Below, piece by piece: positions 1 through 7,066 of a stretch of 22,691 bases of DNA. Source of the stretch: Parvularcula sp964484475 (GTDB taxonomy: Bacteria; Pseudomonadota; Alphaproteobacteria; Caulobacterales; Parvularculaceae); contig CAZAFU010000036.1 of the NCBI GenBank assembly GCA_964484475.1, forward strand, positions 1-22,691. Direction: 5' to 3'. The position numbers were made by a program, and so were the translations under genes. Under the pieces are notes generated by a model, which ran no database searches, was not told where the DNA came from, and saw only the letters and a list, made by a program, of their open reading frames with translations. Each line of letters starts with the position of its first letter. The stretch's first letter is position 1.

Positions 1-122
1 GGCCAACCGCGCGGCAACGCGTGGTCCCGGGCACTGAAGAGGAGAAACGACGCAGGGGGGCGCGTCTGGCAGACAGCGAAAGGCGGTTGTCCGGGCAGCG
101 GGAGATGGAAGGCTGGAGGAAA

Positions 123-197
123 TGGTGCTGCCGGAGAGATTTGAACTCTCGGCCTCTCCCTTACCAAGGGAGTGCTCTACCCCTGAGCTACGGCAGC
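123..197 (-). tRNA. tRNA-Thr (anticodon GGT), CCA encoded
   Basis: Read on the minus strand this is a full cloverleaf. The acceptor arms GCTGCCG and CGGCAGC pair perfectly and are followed by discriminator A and an encoded CCA (123-125). The anticodon stem CTCCC/GGGAG encloses the loop TTGGTAA, so the anticodon is GGT, which reads threonine ACC/ACU codons. The T arm contains GTTCAAATC. The D arm has the normal AGCTCAGGGGTAGAGC form. It stands alone and points away from the murA block. Confidence 0.97.
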
Positions 198-209
198 GCT
201 GAGGCATGC

Positions 210-238
210 CTAATGGCGAGGCTTTACGATGGCGTCAA
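210..238 (-). promoter_or_regulatory. Probable promoter of tRNA-Thr
   Basis: On the minus strand TTGACG (233-238) is followed after 17 bases by CATTAG (210-215), whose edge lies 12 bases before the tRNA 5' end. That would give a short leader of about 5 bases. The same bases also fit the Caulobacter housekeeping consensus (TTGaCgS, 10-14 bases, GCtAnAWC) as TTGACGC, 14 bases, GCCATTAG. The -35 is strong and the -10 is partial. This is an inference from sequence only. Confidence 0.6.
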
Positions 239-320
239 CAGGGTTTCCCTCTCAACAGAGCAACCTTTTTCCTCATTCTGGCTGCTTGAGGCGGGGCGAG
301 GGGCGTGGCATCTCCCGCCG

Positions 321-470
321 ATGACCGATAGCAAACGCACGGGCGAAGACGGGGACGACCACAAGGCCCCCGGGCGGAAGGCGCAGGGCCCCGAGGCCGA
401 GAGCCGCGAAGACCGCCTCGCCAGGGCGCTGCGCGAGAACCTCAGACGGCGCAAAGCGAAAAAGGACTGA
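321..470 (+). CDS. Small highly charged protein upstream of murA
   Basis: This 49-residue frame starts with ATG at 321 and stops two bases before the murA ATG, so it is probably translated with murA. The N-terminal half is hydrophilic and rich in Gly, Asp and Lys. The C-terminal half (EDRLARALRENLRRRKAKK) would form a basic amphipathic helix. From memory, short proteins with a similar C-terminal 'RLxxxLRxNLxRRKxQ' stretch occur in alphaproteobacteria next to this gene cluster, but no function is known to me. There is no signal peptide, Cys motif or membrane segment. The frame stays open upstream through the tRNA, which is not coding, so the ATG at 321 is the sensible start. Confidence 0.65.
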   Translation: MTDSKRTGEDGDDHKAPGRKAQGPEAESREDRLARALRENLRRRKAKKD

Positions 471-472
471 CC

Positions 473-1738
473 ATGGACAAGCTGGCGATCATCGGCGGCC
501 GGGAGCTCTATGGCGAGATCCCCATCGCCGGGGCTAAGAACTCGGCGCTCAAACTGATGGCGGCGTCGCTCCTGACCGACGAGCCACTGGTCCTCGACGA
601 GGTGCCCGACCTGGCCGACGTGCGCCAGCTCACGGTGCTCCTCCGGAACCACGGGGTCGAGGTGGAGCGCAAGGGTGGCCGGCTGACCCTGTCGGCGGCA
701 ACGATCGCCTCCACGGTCGCTCCCTACGAGATCGTGCGAAAGATGCGCGCGAGCTTCAACGTGCTGGGACCGATCCTCGCAAGGGAAGGGCGGGCGAAGG
801 TCTCCCTGCCCGGCGGCTGTGCCATCGGCGCGCGCCCGGTCGACCTTCACCTCGAGGCCTTCAAGGCGATGCAGGCGAAGATCGAACTCGAGGAAGGCTA
901 CGTTATCGCCTCGGCACCGGACGGGCTTCGCGGCGCGGAGATCAGTTTCCCCTTCGTCTCCGTCGGCGCGACGGAGCATGTCATGATGGCCGCCACCCTC
1001 GCGAAGGGCCGGACGGTCCTCAGGAATGCCGCACGCGAGCCCGAGATCGTGGACCTTGCGGACTGCCTGCGCGCAATGGGCGCGAAGATTGAAGGGGACG
1101 GCACGGGCGTCATCGAGATCGAGGGCGTCGCGAGCATGAAGGGTGCGAACCATGAGGTGATCGCGGACCGGATCGAGCTCGGCTCCTACGCCATGGCGGT
1201 CGGCGCGGTGGGCGGCGAGCTCTTCCTCAGGCGCGGCCGGCTCGATCTTCTGGGCGGTGCGGAAGAGACCATCAGGCAGTGCGGCCTCGACCTCGAGGAG
1301 GAAGACGGTGGCCTCAGGGTCTCGCGCTGGGGGACGCCGACGGTTTCCACCAATGTGACCACGGCGCCCTTTCCCGGTTTCGCCACGGACCTGCAGGCGC
1401 AGTTCATGGCGCTCATGGCGAAGGGCGACGGCGTTGCGACCATCGAGGAGACGATCTTCGAAAACCGCTTCATGCACGTCCCAGAGCTCGTCCGCCTCGG
1501 CGCGGACATCAAGGTGGAGGGGCGCAAGGCCACCGTGCACGGGGTCCCGCAACTGAGGGGTGCGCCGGTGATGGCAACGGACCTTCGCGCTTCCATGAGC
1601 CTCATCATCGCGGCCTTGTGCGCGGAGGGGCAAACCATGATCTCAAGGGTCTACCACCTCGACCGCGGCTTCGAGCGGCTGGACGACAAGCTGCGGGGCG
1701 TAGGTGCACTGATTGAACGTATCGAGGGTGAGGAGTAG
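473..1738 (+). CDS. murA: UDP-N-acetylglucosamine 1-carboxyvinyltransferase MurA
   Basis: MurA transfers enolpyruvate from phosphoenolpyruvate to UDP-GlcNAc, the first committed cytoplasmic step of peptidoglycan synthesis. The 421-residue length is normal for the family. The substrate-contacting Lys22-Asn23 pair lies in GAKNSALK. The catalytic cysteine is Cys116 in SLPGGCAIGARPVDLH, the fosfomycin-sensitive form rather than the Asp variant. Repeated EPSP-synthase-type folds run through the protein, with the conserved 'TDLQAQFMAL' and 'ENRFMHVPEL' stretches near the C-terminus. The start ATG follows the small upstream gene by two bases, and the stop is three bases from the DUF2948 gene, so it sits inside an operon. 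Confidence 0.98.
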   Translation: MDKLAIIGGRELYGEIPIAGAKNSALKLMAASLLTDEPLVLDEVPDLADVRQLTVLLRNHGVEVERKGGRLTLSAATIASTVAPYEIVRKMRASFNVLGPILAREGRAKVSLPGGCAIGARPVDLHLEAFKAMQAKIELEEGYVIASAPDGLRGAEISFPFVSVGATEHVMMAATLAKGRTVLRNAAREPEIVDLADCLRAMGAKIEGDGTGVIEIEGVASMKGANHEVIADRIELGSYAMAVGAVGGELFLRRGRLDLLGGAEETIRQCGLDLEEEDGGLRVSRWGTPTVSTNVTTAPFPGFATDLQAQFMALMAKGDGVATIEETIFENRFMHVPELVRLGADIKVEGRKATVHGVPQLRGAPVMATDLRASMSLIIAALCAEGQTMISRVYHLDRGFERLDDKLRGVGALIERIEGEE

Positions 1739-1741
1739 TCG

Positions 1742-2185
1742 ATGGCGAAGTTTGAACCCAAGGCGCTGATGGGCGCGGACAAGGACGACCTGCAGGCGGT
1801 CTCCGCGCTGCTTCAGGATGCGGTGGCGAAGATCGGCGAGATGGCCTTCATCCCCACCGACCGGCGCTTCGCCTTCGTTGCCAACCGCTATGTCTGGGAA
1901 GGCGCGGTCAAAGGCGGACGGGGCCCGGGACAGCGGGTGCGAACCGGGGTGCATTTCGACGACGTCATCTCCGTCAGGGCGAGAAAGGTCCGGATGGGTG
2001 CGCCCGAGGCTGTGGTGGACATCCTGTCGATCAACTTCGAAGGCGACGAAAACGGCGGCACCATCACGCTGGAGCTGGCAGGCGGCGGCGCCGTGGCCCT
2101 GGAGGTGGATGCGATCAACGTGACGATGCGCGATCTCTCGGAACCCTGGCGCGCAGCCCGTAAACCCGACCACGAGACGAACTGA
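1742..2185 (+). CDS. DUF2948 family protein
   Basis: This 147-residue protein matches the alphaproteobacterial DUF2948 family as I recall it: an N-terminal 'DKDDLQAVSALLQDAV' helix, then 'FIPTDRRFAFVANRYVWE', and a C-terminal beta-rich part ending in 'LEVDAINVTMRDLSEPW'. Its function is unknown. It is soluble, with no signal peptide or membrane segment. It lies three bases after murA and one base before hisD, an arrangement typical of this order, so it is almost certainly cotranscribed with both. Position alone does not say whether it serves the cell wall or histidine pathway. Confidence 0.9.
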   Translation: MAKFEPKALMGADKDDLQAVSALLQDAVAKIGEMAFIPTDRRFAFVANRYVWEGAVKGGRGPGQRVRTGVHFDDVISVRARKVRMGAPEAVVDILSINFEGDENGGTITLELAGGGAVALEVDAINVTMRDLSEPWRAARKPDHETN

Positions 2186-2186
2186 C

Positions 2187-3473
2187 GTGGAGCTTCTGAA
2201 AACAAGCGAGCCCGGCTTCGAGGAGGCGTTCGGCAGGCTCCTGCGCCGGGACACCGAGCAGGCGGACGATATCGGCCGCACGGTCTCGGGTATCATCGCC
2301 GATGTGCGCGAGCGCGGCGACACGGCGCTGGCCGAGCTTTCGCAGAAGTTCGACGGGATCGACCTTTCCTGCGGCATGGCCGTCAGCGAGCGGGAAATCG
2401 AAGAGGCCTGGGAAGCCTCCCCAAAGGAGGCTGTCGAGGCGCTCCGAACGGCGGCGGACAGGATCTCCGCCTATCACGACCGCCAGCGGCCCGACGACGC
2501 CCGCTGGACCGACGATGAGGGGGTGACCCTCGGCTGGCGCTGGACCCCGCTCGACGCTGTCGGCCTCTACGTTCCCGGCGGCACCGCCACCTATCCCAGC
2601 AGCGTGCTGATGAACGCACTTCCCGCGAAGATCGCGGGGGTCAGGCGCATCGTGATGGTGAGCCCGGCGAAGGACGGAGAGATGAACCCCCTCGTCCTCG
2701 CCGCCGCGAAGCTCTGCGGCATCACCGAGATCTACAAGATCGGCGGGGCGCAGGCCGTTGCGGCCCTCGCCTACGGCACCCGCACGATCAGGCCCGTGGA
2801 CAAGATCGTGGGTCCGGGCAACGCCTATGTCGCCGAAGCGAAGCGGCAGGTCTTCGGGCATGTCGGGATCGACAGCATCGCAGGTCCTTCGGAAATCTCG
2901 GTCATTGCGGACGATACGGCGAAGGCCGATCATCTGGCTGCGGATCTTCTCAGCCAGTCCGAGCATGACCGGCTTTCGCAGTCGCTGCTGCTGACCCCTT
3001 CGGAAAAACTCGCGAAGGCCGTGGCGAAAGCGGTGGAGACACAGCTTTCGGGGCACCCCCGCGAGGAGATCGCACGGGCGGCCTGGGAAGGGCAGGGCGG
3101 AATCATCCTGACCCGCAATCTCGGCGAGGCGGCGGAGCTTTCCAATCATATCGCGCCCGAGCACCTCGAGCTTGCAGTGAAGGAGCCTGATGCTCTCCTT
3201 TCGCAGATCGTCCACGCCGGCGCGGTCTTCCTGGGGCACCACACGCCCGAGGCGATCGGCGACTATGTCGGTGGGCCGAGCCACGTCCTGCCCACGAGCA
3301 GGGCGGCCCGGTTCTCCTCGGGGCTTTCGGTCCTCGATTTCGTCAAGCGGATGTCGGTCACCGGCTGCTCCCGAAAGGCCTTTCGCACGATCGGCCCTGC
3401 CGCCGCTGCCTTGGCCGAGCGCGAGGGCTTGCCGAGCCACGCGGCCTCGGTCACGCTCCGCCTCGACGACTGA
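2187..3473 (+). CDS. hisD: Histidinol dehydrogenase HisD
   Basis: HisD carries out the last two steps of histidine synthesis, oxidising L-histidinol to L-histidine with NAD+ and a zinc ion. The 428-residue length is normal. The zinc and substrate residues are present: Gln257 and His260 in LLSQSEHDR, the catalytic Glu325-His326 pair in APEHLEL, and Asp359 in AIGDYVGGPSHVLPT. The family signature around 'DSIAGPSEISVIAD' is intact. The start is GTG at 2187, one base after the preceding stop, which implies translational coupling. No other his genes are in the window, as is common where hisD is separated from the main his operon. Confidence 0.98.
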   Translation: MELLKTSEPGFEEAFGRLLRRDTEQADDIGRTVSGIIADVRERGDTALAELSQKFDGIDLSCGMAVSEREIEEAWEASPKEAVEALRTAADRISAYHDRQRPDDARWTDDEGVTLGWRWTPLDAVGLYVPGGTATYPSSVLMNALPAKIAGVRRIVMVSPAKDGEMNPLVLAAAKLCGITEIYKIGGAQAVAALAYGTRTIRPVDKIVGPGNAYVAEAKRQVFGHVGIDSIAGPSEISVIADDTAKADHLAADLLSQSEHDRLSQSLLLTPSEKLAKAVAKAVETQLSGHPREEIARAAWEGQGGIILTRNLGEAAELSNHIAPEHLELAVKEPDALLSQIVHAGAVFLGHHTPEAIGDYVGGPSHVLPTSRAARFSSGLSVLDFVKRMSVTGCSRKAFRTIGPAAAALAEREGLPSHAASVTLRLDD

Positions 3474-3487
3474 AATCTGGTGGCGGC

Positions 3488-3997
3488 ATGACGGACGAGG
3501 GTGAGGGAAATCCTGACCACAGGCGCCTCGAAGCGGTGACGCTGGACGAGAAGTCCCTCGGAACGGCGACGGGCGATATCGACCATGAACGCAAGGTGGC
3601 GATGCATGACCTCCTGGAGGAGAACAGCTTCGCTCCTGCGGGCGCCGACCGGGACGGGCCCTACCGCCTGAGGCTTTCTGAGCGCGACGGACGCCTGATC
3701 TTCGACATCCGCGATGCGGAGGACCAGCAACTCGTCGCCCACCACCTTTCGCTCGCGCCGCTGAAGAAGCTCATCAAGGACTACTTCCTTCTCTGCGAGA
3801 ACTATTACGACGCGATCCGTGCCGCCCAGCCCGAAAAGCTGGAGACGATCGATATGGCCCGTCGCGCCGTCCACAACGAAGGCACCGAACTCCTGATGAA
3901 CCGCCTCGAAGGCAAGATCGACACGGATTTCGAAACCGCCCGGCGGATCTTCACGCTGATCTGCTCCCTGGCCATGCGGATGGGGAGGGGAGCGTGA
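3488..3997 (+). CDS. UPF0262 family protein
   Basis: This 169-residue soluble protein belongs to the UPF0262 family known from alphaproteobacteria. Its recognisable parts are 'LEAVTLDEKSLG' near the N-terminus, 'YRLRLSERDGRLIFDIRD' in the middle, the helical 'LSLAPLKKLIKDYFLLCENYYDAI', and a C-terminal 'GKIDTDFETARRIFTLICSL'. Function is not established. It follows hisD by 14 bases and its stop overlaps the GTG start of the next gene (GTGA), so the two are translationally coupled. A strong GGAGGGG ribosome site for that next gene lies inside its 3' end. Confidence 0.93.
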   Translation: MTDEGEGNPDHRRLEAVTLDEKSLGTATGDIDHERKVAMHDLLEENSFAPAGADRDGPYRLRLSERDGRLIFDIRDAEDQQLVAHHLSLAPLKKLIKDYFLLCENYYDAIRAAQPEKLETIDMARRAVHNEGTELLMNRLEGKIDTDFETARRIFTLICSLAMRMGRGA

Positions 3998-4404
3998 GCC
4001 CCTCATCGGTCCTCTTCGTCTGCAACATGAACTCCGTAAGGAGCCCCATGGCCGAGGCTGTGGCACGCCACCACCTTCCCGCCTCCGTGAGGGTGGGAAG
4101 CTGCGGGGTCTACAAGGGGACCCCCGACCCCTTCGTGCGCGAGACGCTGATGGAGGTGGGCATCGCCCCGCCATCGGTCGAGCCGCGGGAATTCGCCGAA
4201 TGCGACACCGACAATTACGAAGTCATCGTCGCCCTGACCCCTGAGGCGGCGTCCGAGGCACGCCGCTTCCACCGCAATGTCCAGTTCTGGGAAGTCGAGA
4301 ACCCGACGGACACGCGCGGTTCGGAGGACGAGATACGTGACGCCTACCGGCGGTTGCGCAAGCATCTCACCGAATGCGTCAAGGAAAATTTCGGCGCCAG
4401 CTAG
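3994..4404 (+). CDS. Low-molecular-weight phosphatase family protein (possible altered general acid)
   Basis: This 136-residue protein has the LMW tyrosine phosphatase/arsenate reductase fold signature at its N-terminus: VLFVCNMNSVRSPMAEA, with nucleophile Cys10 and phosphate-binding Arg16 spaced as C-x5-R-S. Near the C-terminus, where the family usually has Asp-Pro as general acid, this protein reads 'EVENPTDTRGSEDEI', with Asn103-Pro104 and the nearest Asp at 106. It may therefore be a weak phosphatase or act by another residue. The start is GTG at 3994 with a good GGAGGGG site just upstream, overlapping the UPF0262 stop. The substrate is unknown. In related genomes it sits directly before infA; here urcA intervenes. 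Confidence 0.88.
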   Translation: MSPSSVLFVCNMNSVRSPMAEAVARHHLPASVRVGSCGVYKGTPDPFVRETLMEVGIAPPSVEPREFAECDTDNYEVIVALTPEAASEARRFHRNVQFWEVENPTDTRGSEDEIRDAYRRLRKHLTECVKENFGAS

Positions 4405-4437
4405 AGCCTGAAAACACCCAGAAAAACAATAGGATAA

Positions 4438-4463
4438 CCCGCTCCAAAAGAGCGGGCTGTTCG
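4438..4463 (+). terminator. Hairpin after the murA–phosphatase operon
   Basis: CCCGCTC (4438-4444) pairs perfectly with GAGCGGG (4450-4456) around a five-base CAAAA loop, 33 bases after the phosphatase stop. The following CTGTTCGTT is only moderately T-rich, so it is either a weak intrinsic terminator or an RNA 3'-end stabiliser. Confidence 0.6.
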
Positions 4464-4483
4464 TTCTCGCTCCTTTTCGTGAT

Positions 4484-4542
4484 TGTGACAGGTTTGCAAA
4501 GACCATGTGACAGGTGTATGACACATTGATGACACGGGTGTC
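4484..4542 (+). promoter_or_regulatory. Phased TGACA repeats and a small palindrome upstream of urcA
   Basis: TGACA occurs at 4486, 4508, 4519 and 4530, that is at spacings of 22, 11 and 11 bases, so all four lie on the same face of the helix. The first two are part of a longer TGTGACAGGT repeat (4484-4493, 4506-4515). The last two are part of ATGACAC repeats. The final unit also forms the palindrome GACAC-GG-GTGTC (4531-4542). The block lies 51-110 bases before the urcA start. I infer an array of regulator or activator sites; the protein that binds is unknown. Confidence 0.5.
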
Positions 4543-4592
4543 GCAGTCGGCTTCGGCCGGAACGGCGCACCCCACAACGTTGGGAGACAACA

Positions 4593-4907
4593 ATGAAAAA
4601 AAACAGGATCCTGGCTGTTTCGGCCGCCATCGGCGGCGCTACCCTCGCACTGGCGACCAGCGCCTCTGCGCAGGAGCTTGATTCCTTCGCCATCGAGGTC
4701 ACTCTCGCCGATATTGCGACCGAAGCGGATGCTCAACGCTTCGAGGACCGACTGTACCGGACGGCGTTCAGCTATTGCCGTGAGGAAGCCCCGTGGGCTT
4801 CGCGCGACCAGCTCGAGACCTGCCAGGTTTCGATCGTGGATGCCGTGCAGGAGCAGATCGAAGCCGATGCCCGCGCCAGCGGCATGAGTGTCGCCTGGGC
4901 GCAGTAA
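4593..4907 (+). CDS. UrcA family secreted protein
   Basis: This 104-residue protein starts with a clear signal peptide: MKKNR, a hydrophobic stretch, and an Ala-Ser-Ala cleavage site near residue 26 before QELDSF. The mature part of about 78 residues is acidic and has two cysteines (in 'FSYCREE' and 'LETCQVS') that could form a disulfide in the periplasm. This arrangement, with 'VEVTLADIATEADAQRFEDRLYRTA'-like sequence, is that of the UrcA family found in Caulobacterales, Sphingomonadales and relatives. Function is unknown. The start is supported by GGGAG at 4582-4586, six bases before the ATG. It has its own upstream repeat region and its own terminator, so it looks like a single-gene unit set inside the conserved block. 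Confidence 0.85.
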   Translation: MKKNRILAVSAAIGGATLALATSASAQELDSFAIEVTLADIATEADAQRFEDRLYRTAFSYCREEAPWASRDQLETCQVSIVDAVQEQIEADARASGMSVAWAQ

Positions 4908-4927
4908 GCAACGACTGACAAATCAGC

Positions 4928-4960
4928 CGCCCGCTCCCCACCCGGGGGACGGGCGCTGGT
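4928..4960 (+). terminator. Terminator hairpin after urcA
   Basis: CGCCCG (4928-4933) pairs with CGGGCG (4950-4955). The inner TCCCC pairs with GGGGG, using one T-G pair, around a four-base ACCC loop, with one C-A mismatch between the two helices. It starts 21 bases after the urcA stop. The downstream CTGGTCTGTC is only partly T-rich. Confidence 0.6.
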
Positions 4961-5010
4961 CTGTCCGGCCCCCGAAACCGCAGCGCTGCCGGCCCGCGGC
5001 TGTTCAGCGC

Positions 5011-5039
5011 TTGACCGCCCGGCCCGGCAAGGGCACATG
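5011..5039 (+). promoter_or_regulatory. Possible infA promoter
   Basis: TTGACC (5011-5016) is followed after 17 bases by CACATG (5034-5039), 30 bases before the infA ATG. The -35 is good and the -10 is poor. It lies after the urcA terminator, where a promoter for infA–maf–RNase–yacG would be expected. Confidence 0.3.
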
Positions 5040-5068
5040 GGCTGCTCTTTTTGCTACCCAGGGTGCCG

Positions 5069-5287
5069 ATGGCCAAGGAAGAACTCCTCGAGTTTCAAGG
5101 AACGGTGGAAGAACTTCTGCCGAACGCGAACTTCCGCGTGAAGCTCGACAATGATCACGAGATTATCGCTCACACCGCAGGCAAGATGCGCAAGAACCGC
5201 ATCCGCGTCCTCGCCGGTGACAAGGTGCTCGTGGAGATGAGCCCCTACGACCTGACCAAGGGCCGTATCACCTACCGCTTCAAGTAA
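5069..5287 (+). CDS. infA: Translation initiation factor IF-1
   Basis: IF-1 binds the A site of the 30S subunit during initiation. The 72-residue protein MAKEELLEFQGTVEELLP... is a single S1/OB-fold domain and has the family's usual length. The conserved 'HTAGKMRKNRIRVLAGDKVLVEMSPYDLTKGRITYRFK' body is complete. I chose ATG 5069 because family members begin with MAKEE or similar and AGGG at 5060-5063 is a plausible ribosome site; a TTG at 5051 would add six unconserved residues. Maf starts five bases after its stop. Confidence 0.97.
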   Translation: MAKEELLEFQGTVEELLPNANFRVKLDNDHEIIAHTAGKMRKNRIRVLAGDKVLVEMSPYDLTKGRITYRFK

Positions 5288-5292
5288 GCCCG

Positions 5293-5862
5293 GTGCCGCG
5301 CTTCATCCTGGCCAGCGCAAGCCCCAGGCGGCGCGAACTTCTCGCGCAGATCGGCTACGTGCCGGACGAGATCTTTCCTGCCGACATCGACGAAACCGAA
5401 CGTCCTGGCGAAGAGCCCCGGCGACTGGCCGAGCGTCTGGCTTCGGAAAAGGCGGAGGCGATCCGTGATCGCTTCGCCGGGGATGTCATCCTCACCGCCG
5501 ATACGGTGGTGGCCGTGGGTCGGCGGATCCTTCCGAAGACCGAGACCCGGGAGGAAGCGGAGATGTGTCTTCGGCTTCTCTCCGGCCGCAGCCACCGGGT
5601 CTATACAGGAATGGCGGTGACCGGCCCGGACGAGACCATGCGCCGGCGCCTTGTCGAGACCCGGGTCAAGGTCCGGGTCCTGAACGAGGCGCATATCCGC
5701 GCCTACCTCGAAACCGGCGAGTGGCACGGCAAGGCGGGGGGTTACGGTATCCAGGGCGCCTTTGCCGCCCATATCGTCAGCCTGACCGGAAGCTACAGTT
5801 CCGTTGTCGGCCTACCGCTCTACGAAGCGGCCAACTGCCTCTCGGCGGCACTCGGACGATGA
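5293..5862 (+). CDS. maf: Maf-like nucleotide pyrophosphatase
   Basis: Maf proteins hydrolyse non-canonical or modified nucleoside triphosphates (dTTP, UTP or m7GTP depending on subgroup) to monophosphates in the cytoplasm. The 189-residue length fits. The N-terminal signature ILASASPRRRELL, the metal-binding 'LTADTVVAVG' motif, 'GRSHRVYTGMAV' and the late 'GGYGIQGAF' motif are all present. The start is GTG at 5293, and the stop overlaps the start of the RNase gene as ATGA (5859-5862). The YhdE-type 'GYGIQG' and 'SYSSVVGLPL' elements suggest the dTTP/UTP branch; this is inference. Confidence 0.95.
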   Translation: MPRFILASASPRRRELLAQIGYVPDEIFPADIDETERPGEEPRRLAERLASEKAEAIRDRFAGDVILTADTVVAVGRRILPKTETREEAEMCLRLLSGRSHRVYTGMAVTGPDETMRRRLVETRVKVRVLNEAHIRAYLETGEWHGKAGGYGIQGAFAAHIVSLTGSYSSVVGLPLYEAANCLSAALGR

Positions 5863-7061
5863 GCGTAAGGATCGTTCTCGAGGAATCGCCCTTTGGCGTC
5901 CGCGGCGTCCTAGAAAGGGAGGGGCGGCCCTTCCGCCTCTCGCACTGGTTCGCGGGCCGCGGGCAACCGCAACTGGGTTCCATCATCGAGGCGAGGGCCG
6001 GCAAGCGTGACGCAAGGCTCGGAATGCAGCGGTTCGACCTTGGCAAGGCGGGCGAAGGCCTGCTTCCCGTCAAGGACCGCGCCTATCCGGAAGGTGCGCG
6101 CGTGCCTGTGGGTATTCGCCGCGAGGCCGTTCCGGGAAAACTCCCCCTCCTGACCGATAGGCCGCAGCTCCGGCTGCCAGCCGCGACCTTCGTCCCCGGT
6201 CGGCCCGAAGTGAGGCCGGGTCCGCTCGGCGAGGTCCCCCCGCCACAGGACCTCCTCGCTACACCCACTGCTGCTGACCCCGCCGCGCTTCTCCTTGCGC
6301 AGCTTGCAACCGCAGAGGTGGATGAAATCATCGTGAGCAGCGGGAAGCTTGCCGCGCGGCTCAGGCCATTCCTGCCCGACGGCGTCAGTCTTTCAGGCGA
6401 TGACGGGGCGGGCGCAGCGATCGAAGCCGCTGAAGACGACGGACTGCTTCGCGAGGTGGCGCTCGGCGGAGGCGGCAGGCTGATCATCGACGAGACCGAA
6501 GCCCTCACCGCGATCGACGTCGATCTCGGGCATGGCGGTGGCCAGTCGAAAAAGGGAGCGGGGGACAGCCTGCGGGCACGGCTCCTCGACGAACTTGCGG
6601 CGGTCCTGTCGCTCAGGGGTCTTGGCGGCCAGGTGATTCTCGACCTGCCCCGCTTCGCTGTCCGCCAACCGAAGATGCTCAGGGATCAGATGACGGCGGC
6701 GCTCAGGATTGCGAATTTGAGCTCGGTACCGGCGGTGACCAAGGAAGGCCTGGTCGCCCTGATCCTGCAACAGACAGGCCCGAGCCTTCTCGACCGGTTG
6801 ACGGCGGAGGAGAGGGGGGCCGATATCATCAGGGCCGGACGCATCTTCCGGCCGGACGTCCGGGCGTTGCGGGCCTGGACCGAAGCTGGAAGGGTGCTGC
6901 GGGACGACCGCTCCGGGCGGTTCGTCTTGCGCCTTCACAATGCCGCTGCGACAGCGTGGAAGGATCAAGGCGCGTCCACGGCGCTGGCTGGTATTTTCGG
7001 GGCGCGGCTCCAGATGATGGAAAGTGCCGAACCCGGCCACAGGATCACACGGGAGGTCTGA
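5859..7061 (+). CDS. Ribonuclease E/G family protein (short form)
   Basis: This 400-residue protein is a compact RNase E/G homologue. Residues 1-90 resemble the S1-like RNA-binding entry domain, although weakly. The catalytic DNase-I-like half holds 'IIDETEALTAIDVDLG' with Asp220, and 'GGQVILDLPRF' with Asp262. They match the two Mg-binding Asp residues of E. coli RNase E (303 and 346) in motif and spacing. It lacks the Zn-link CPxCxG motif and any degradosome scaffold, so it cannot be the full RNase E. Short versions of this kind sit between maf and yacG in many alphaproteobacteria. The ATG overlaps the maf stop. It may process rRNA or mRNA; the target is unknown. Confidence 0.9.
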   Translation: MSVRIVLEESPFGVRGVLEREGRPFRLSHWFAGRGQPQLGSIIEARAGKRDARLGMQRFDLGKAGEGLLPVKDRAYPEGARVPVGIRREAVPGKLPLLTDRPQLRLPAATFVPGRPEVRPGPLGEVPPPQDLLATPTAADPAALLLAQLATAEVDEIIVSSGKLAARLRPFLPDGVSLSGDDGAGAAIEAAEDDGLLREVALGGGGRLIIDETEALTAIDVDLGHGGGQSKKGAGDSLRARLLDELAAVLSLRGLGGQVILDLPRFAVRQPKMLRDQMTAALRIANLSSVPAVTKEGLVALILQQTGPSLLDRLTAEERGADIIRAGRIFRPDVRALRAWTEAGRVLRDDRSGRFVLRLHNAAATAWKDQGASTALAGIFGARLQMMESAEPGHRITREV

Positions 7062-7066
7062 CGAAC

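Noticed and set aside
1..122. A gene or terminator at the left edge, downstream of the tRNA
   Set aside because: The plus-strand frame through here runs across the tRNA and has no family motif. A possible six-base-pair hairpin near 7-24 has no T run. I see nothing I can support.
224..1633. Long open frame of 469 codons on the minus strand across murA
   Set aside because: It is the antisense shadow of murA, a product of high GC. It has no family motifs, and murA itself is certain.
2115..3440. Long open frame of 441 codons on the minus strand across hisD
   Set aside because: It is antisense to hisD, with an Arg/Gly/Asp-rich composition typical of GC-rich shadows and no recognisable domain.
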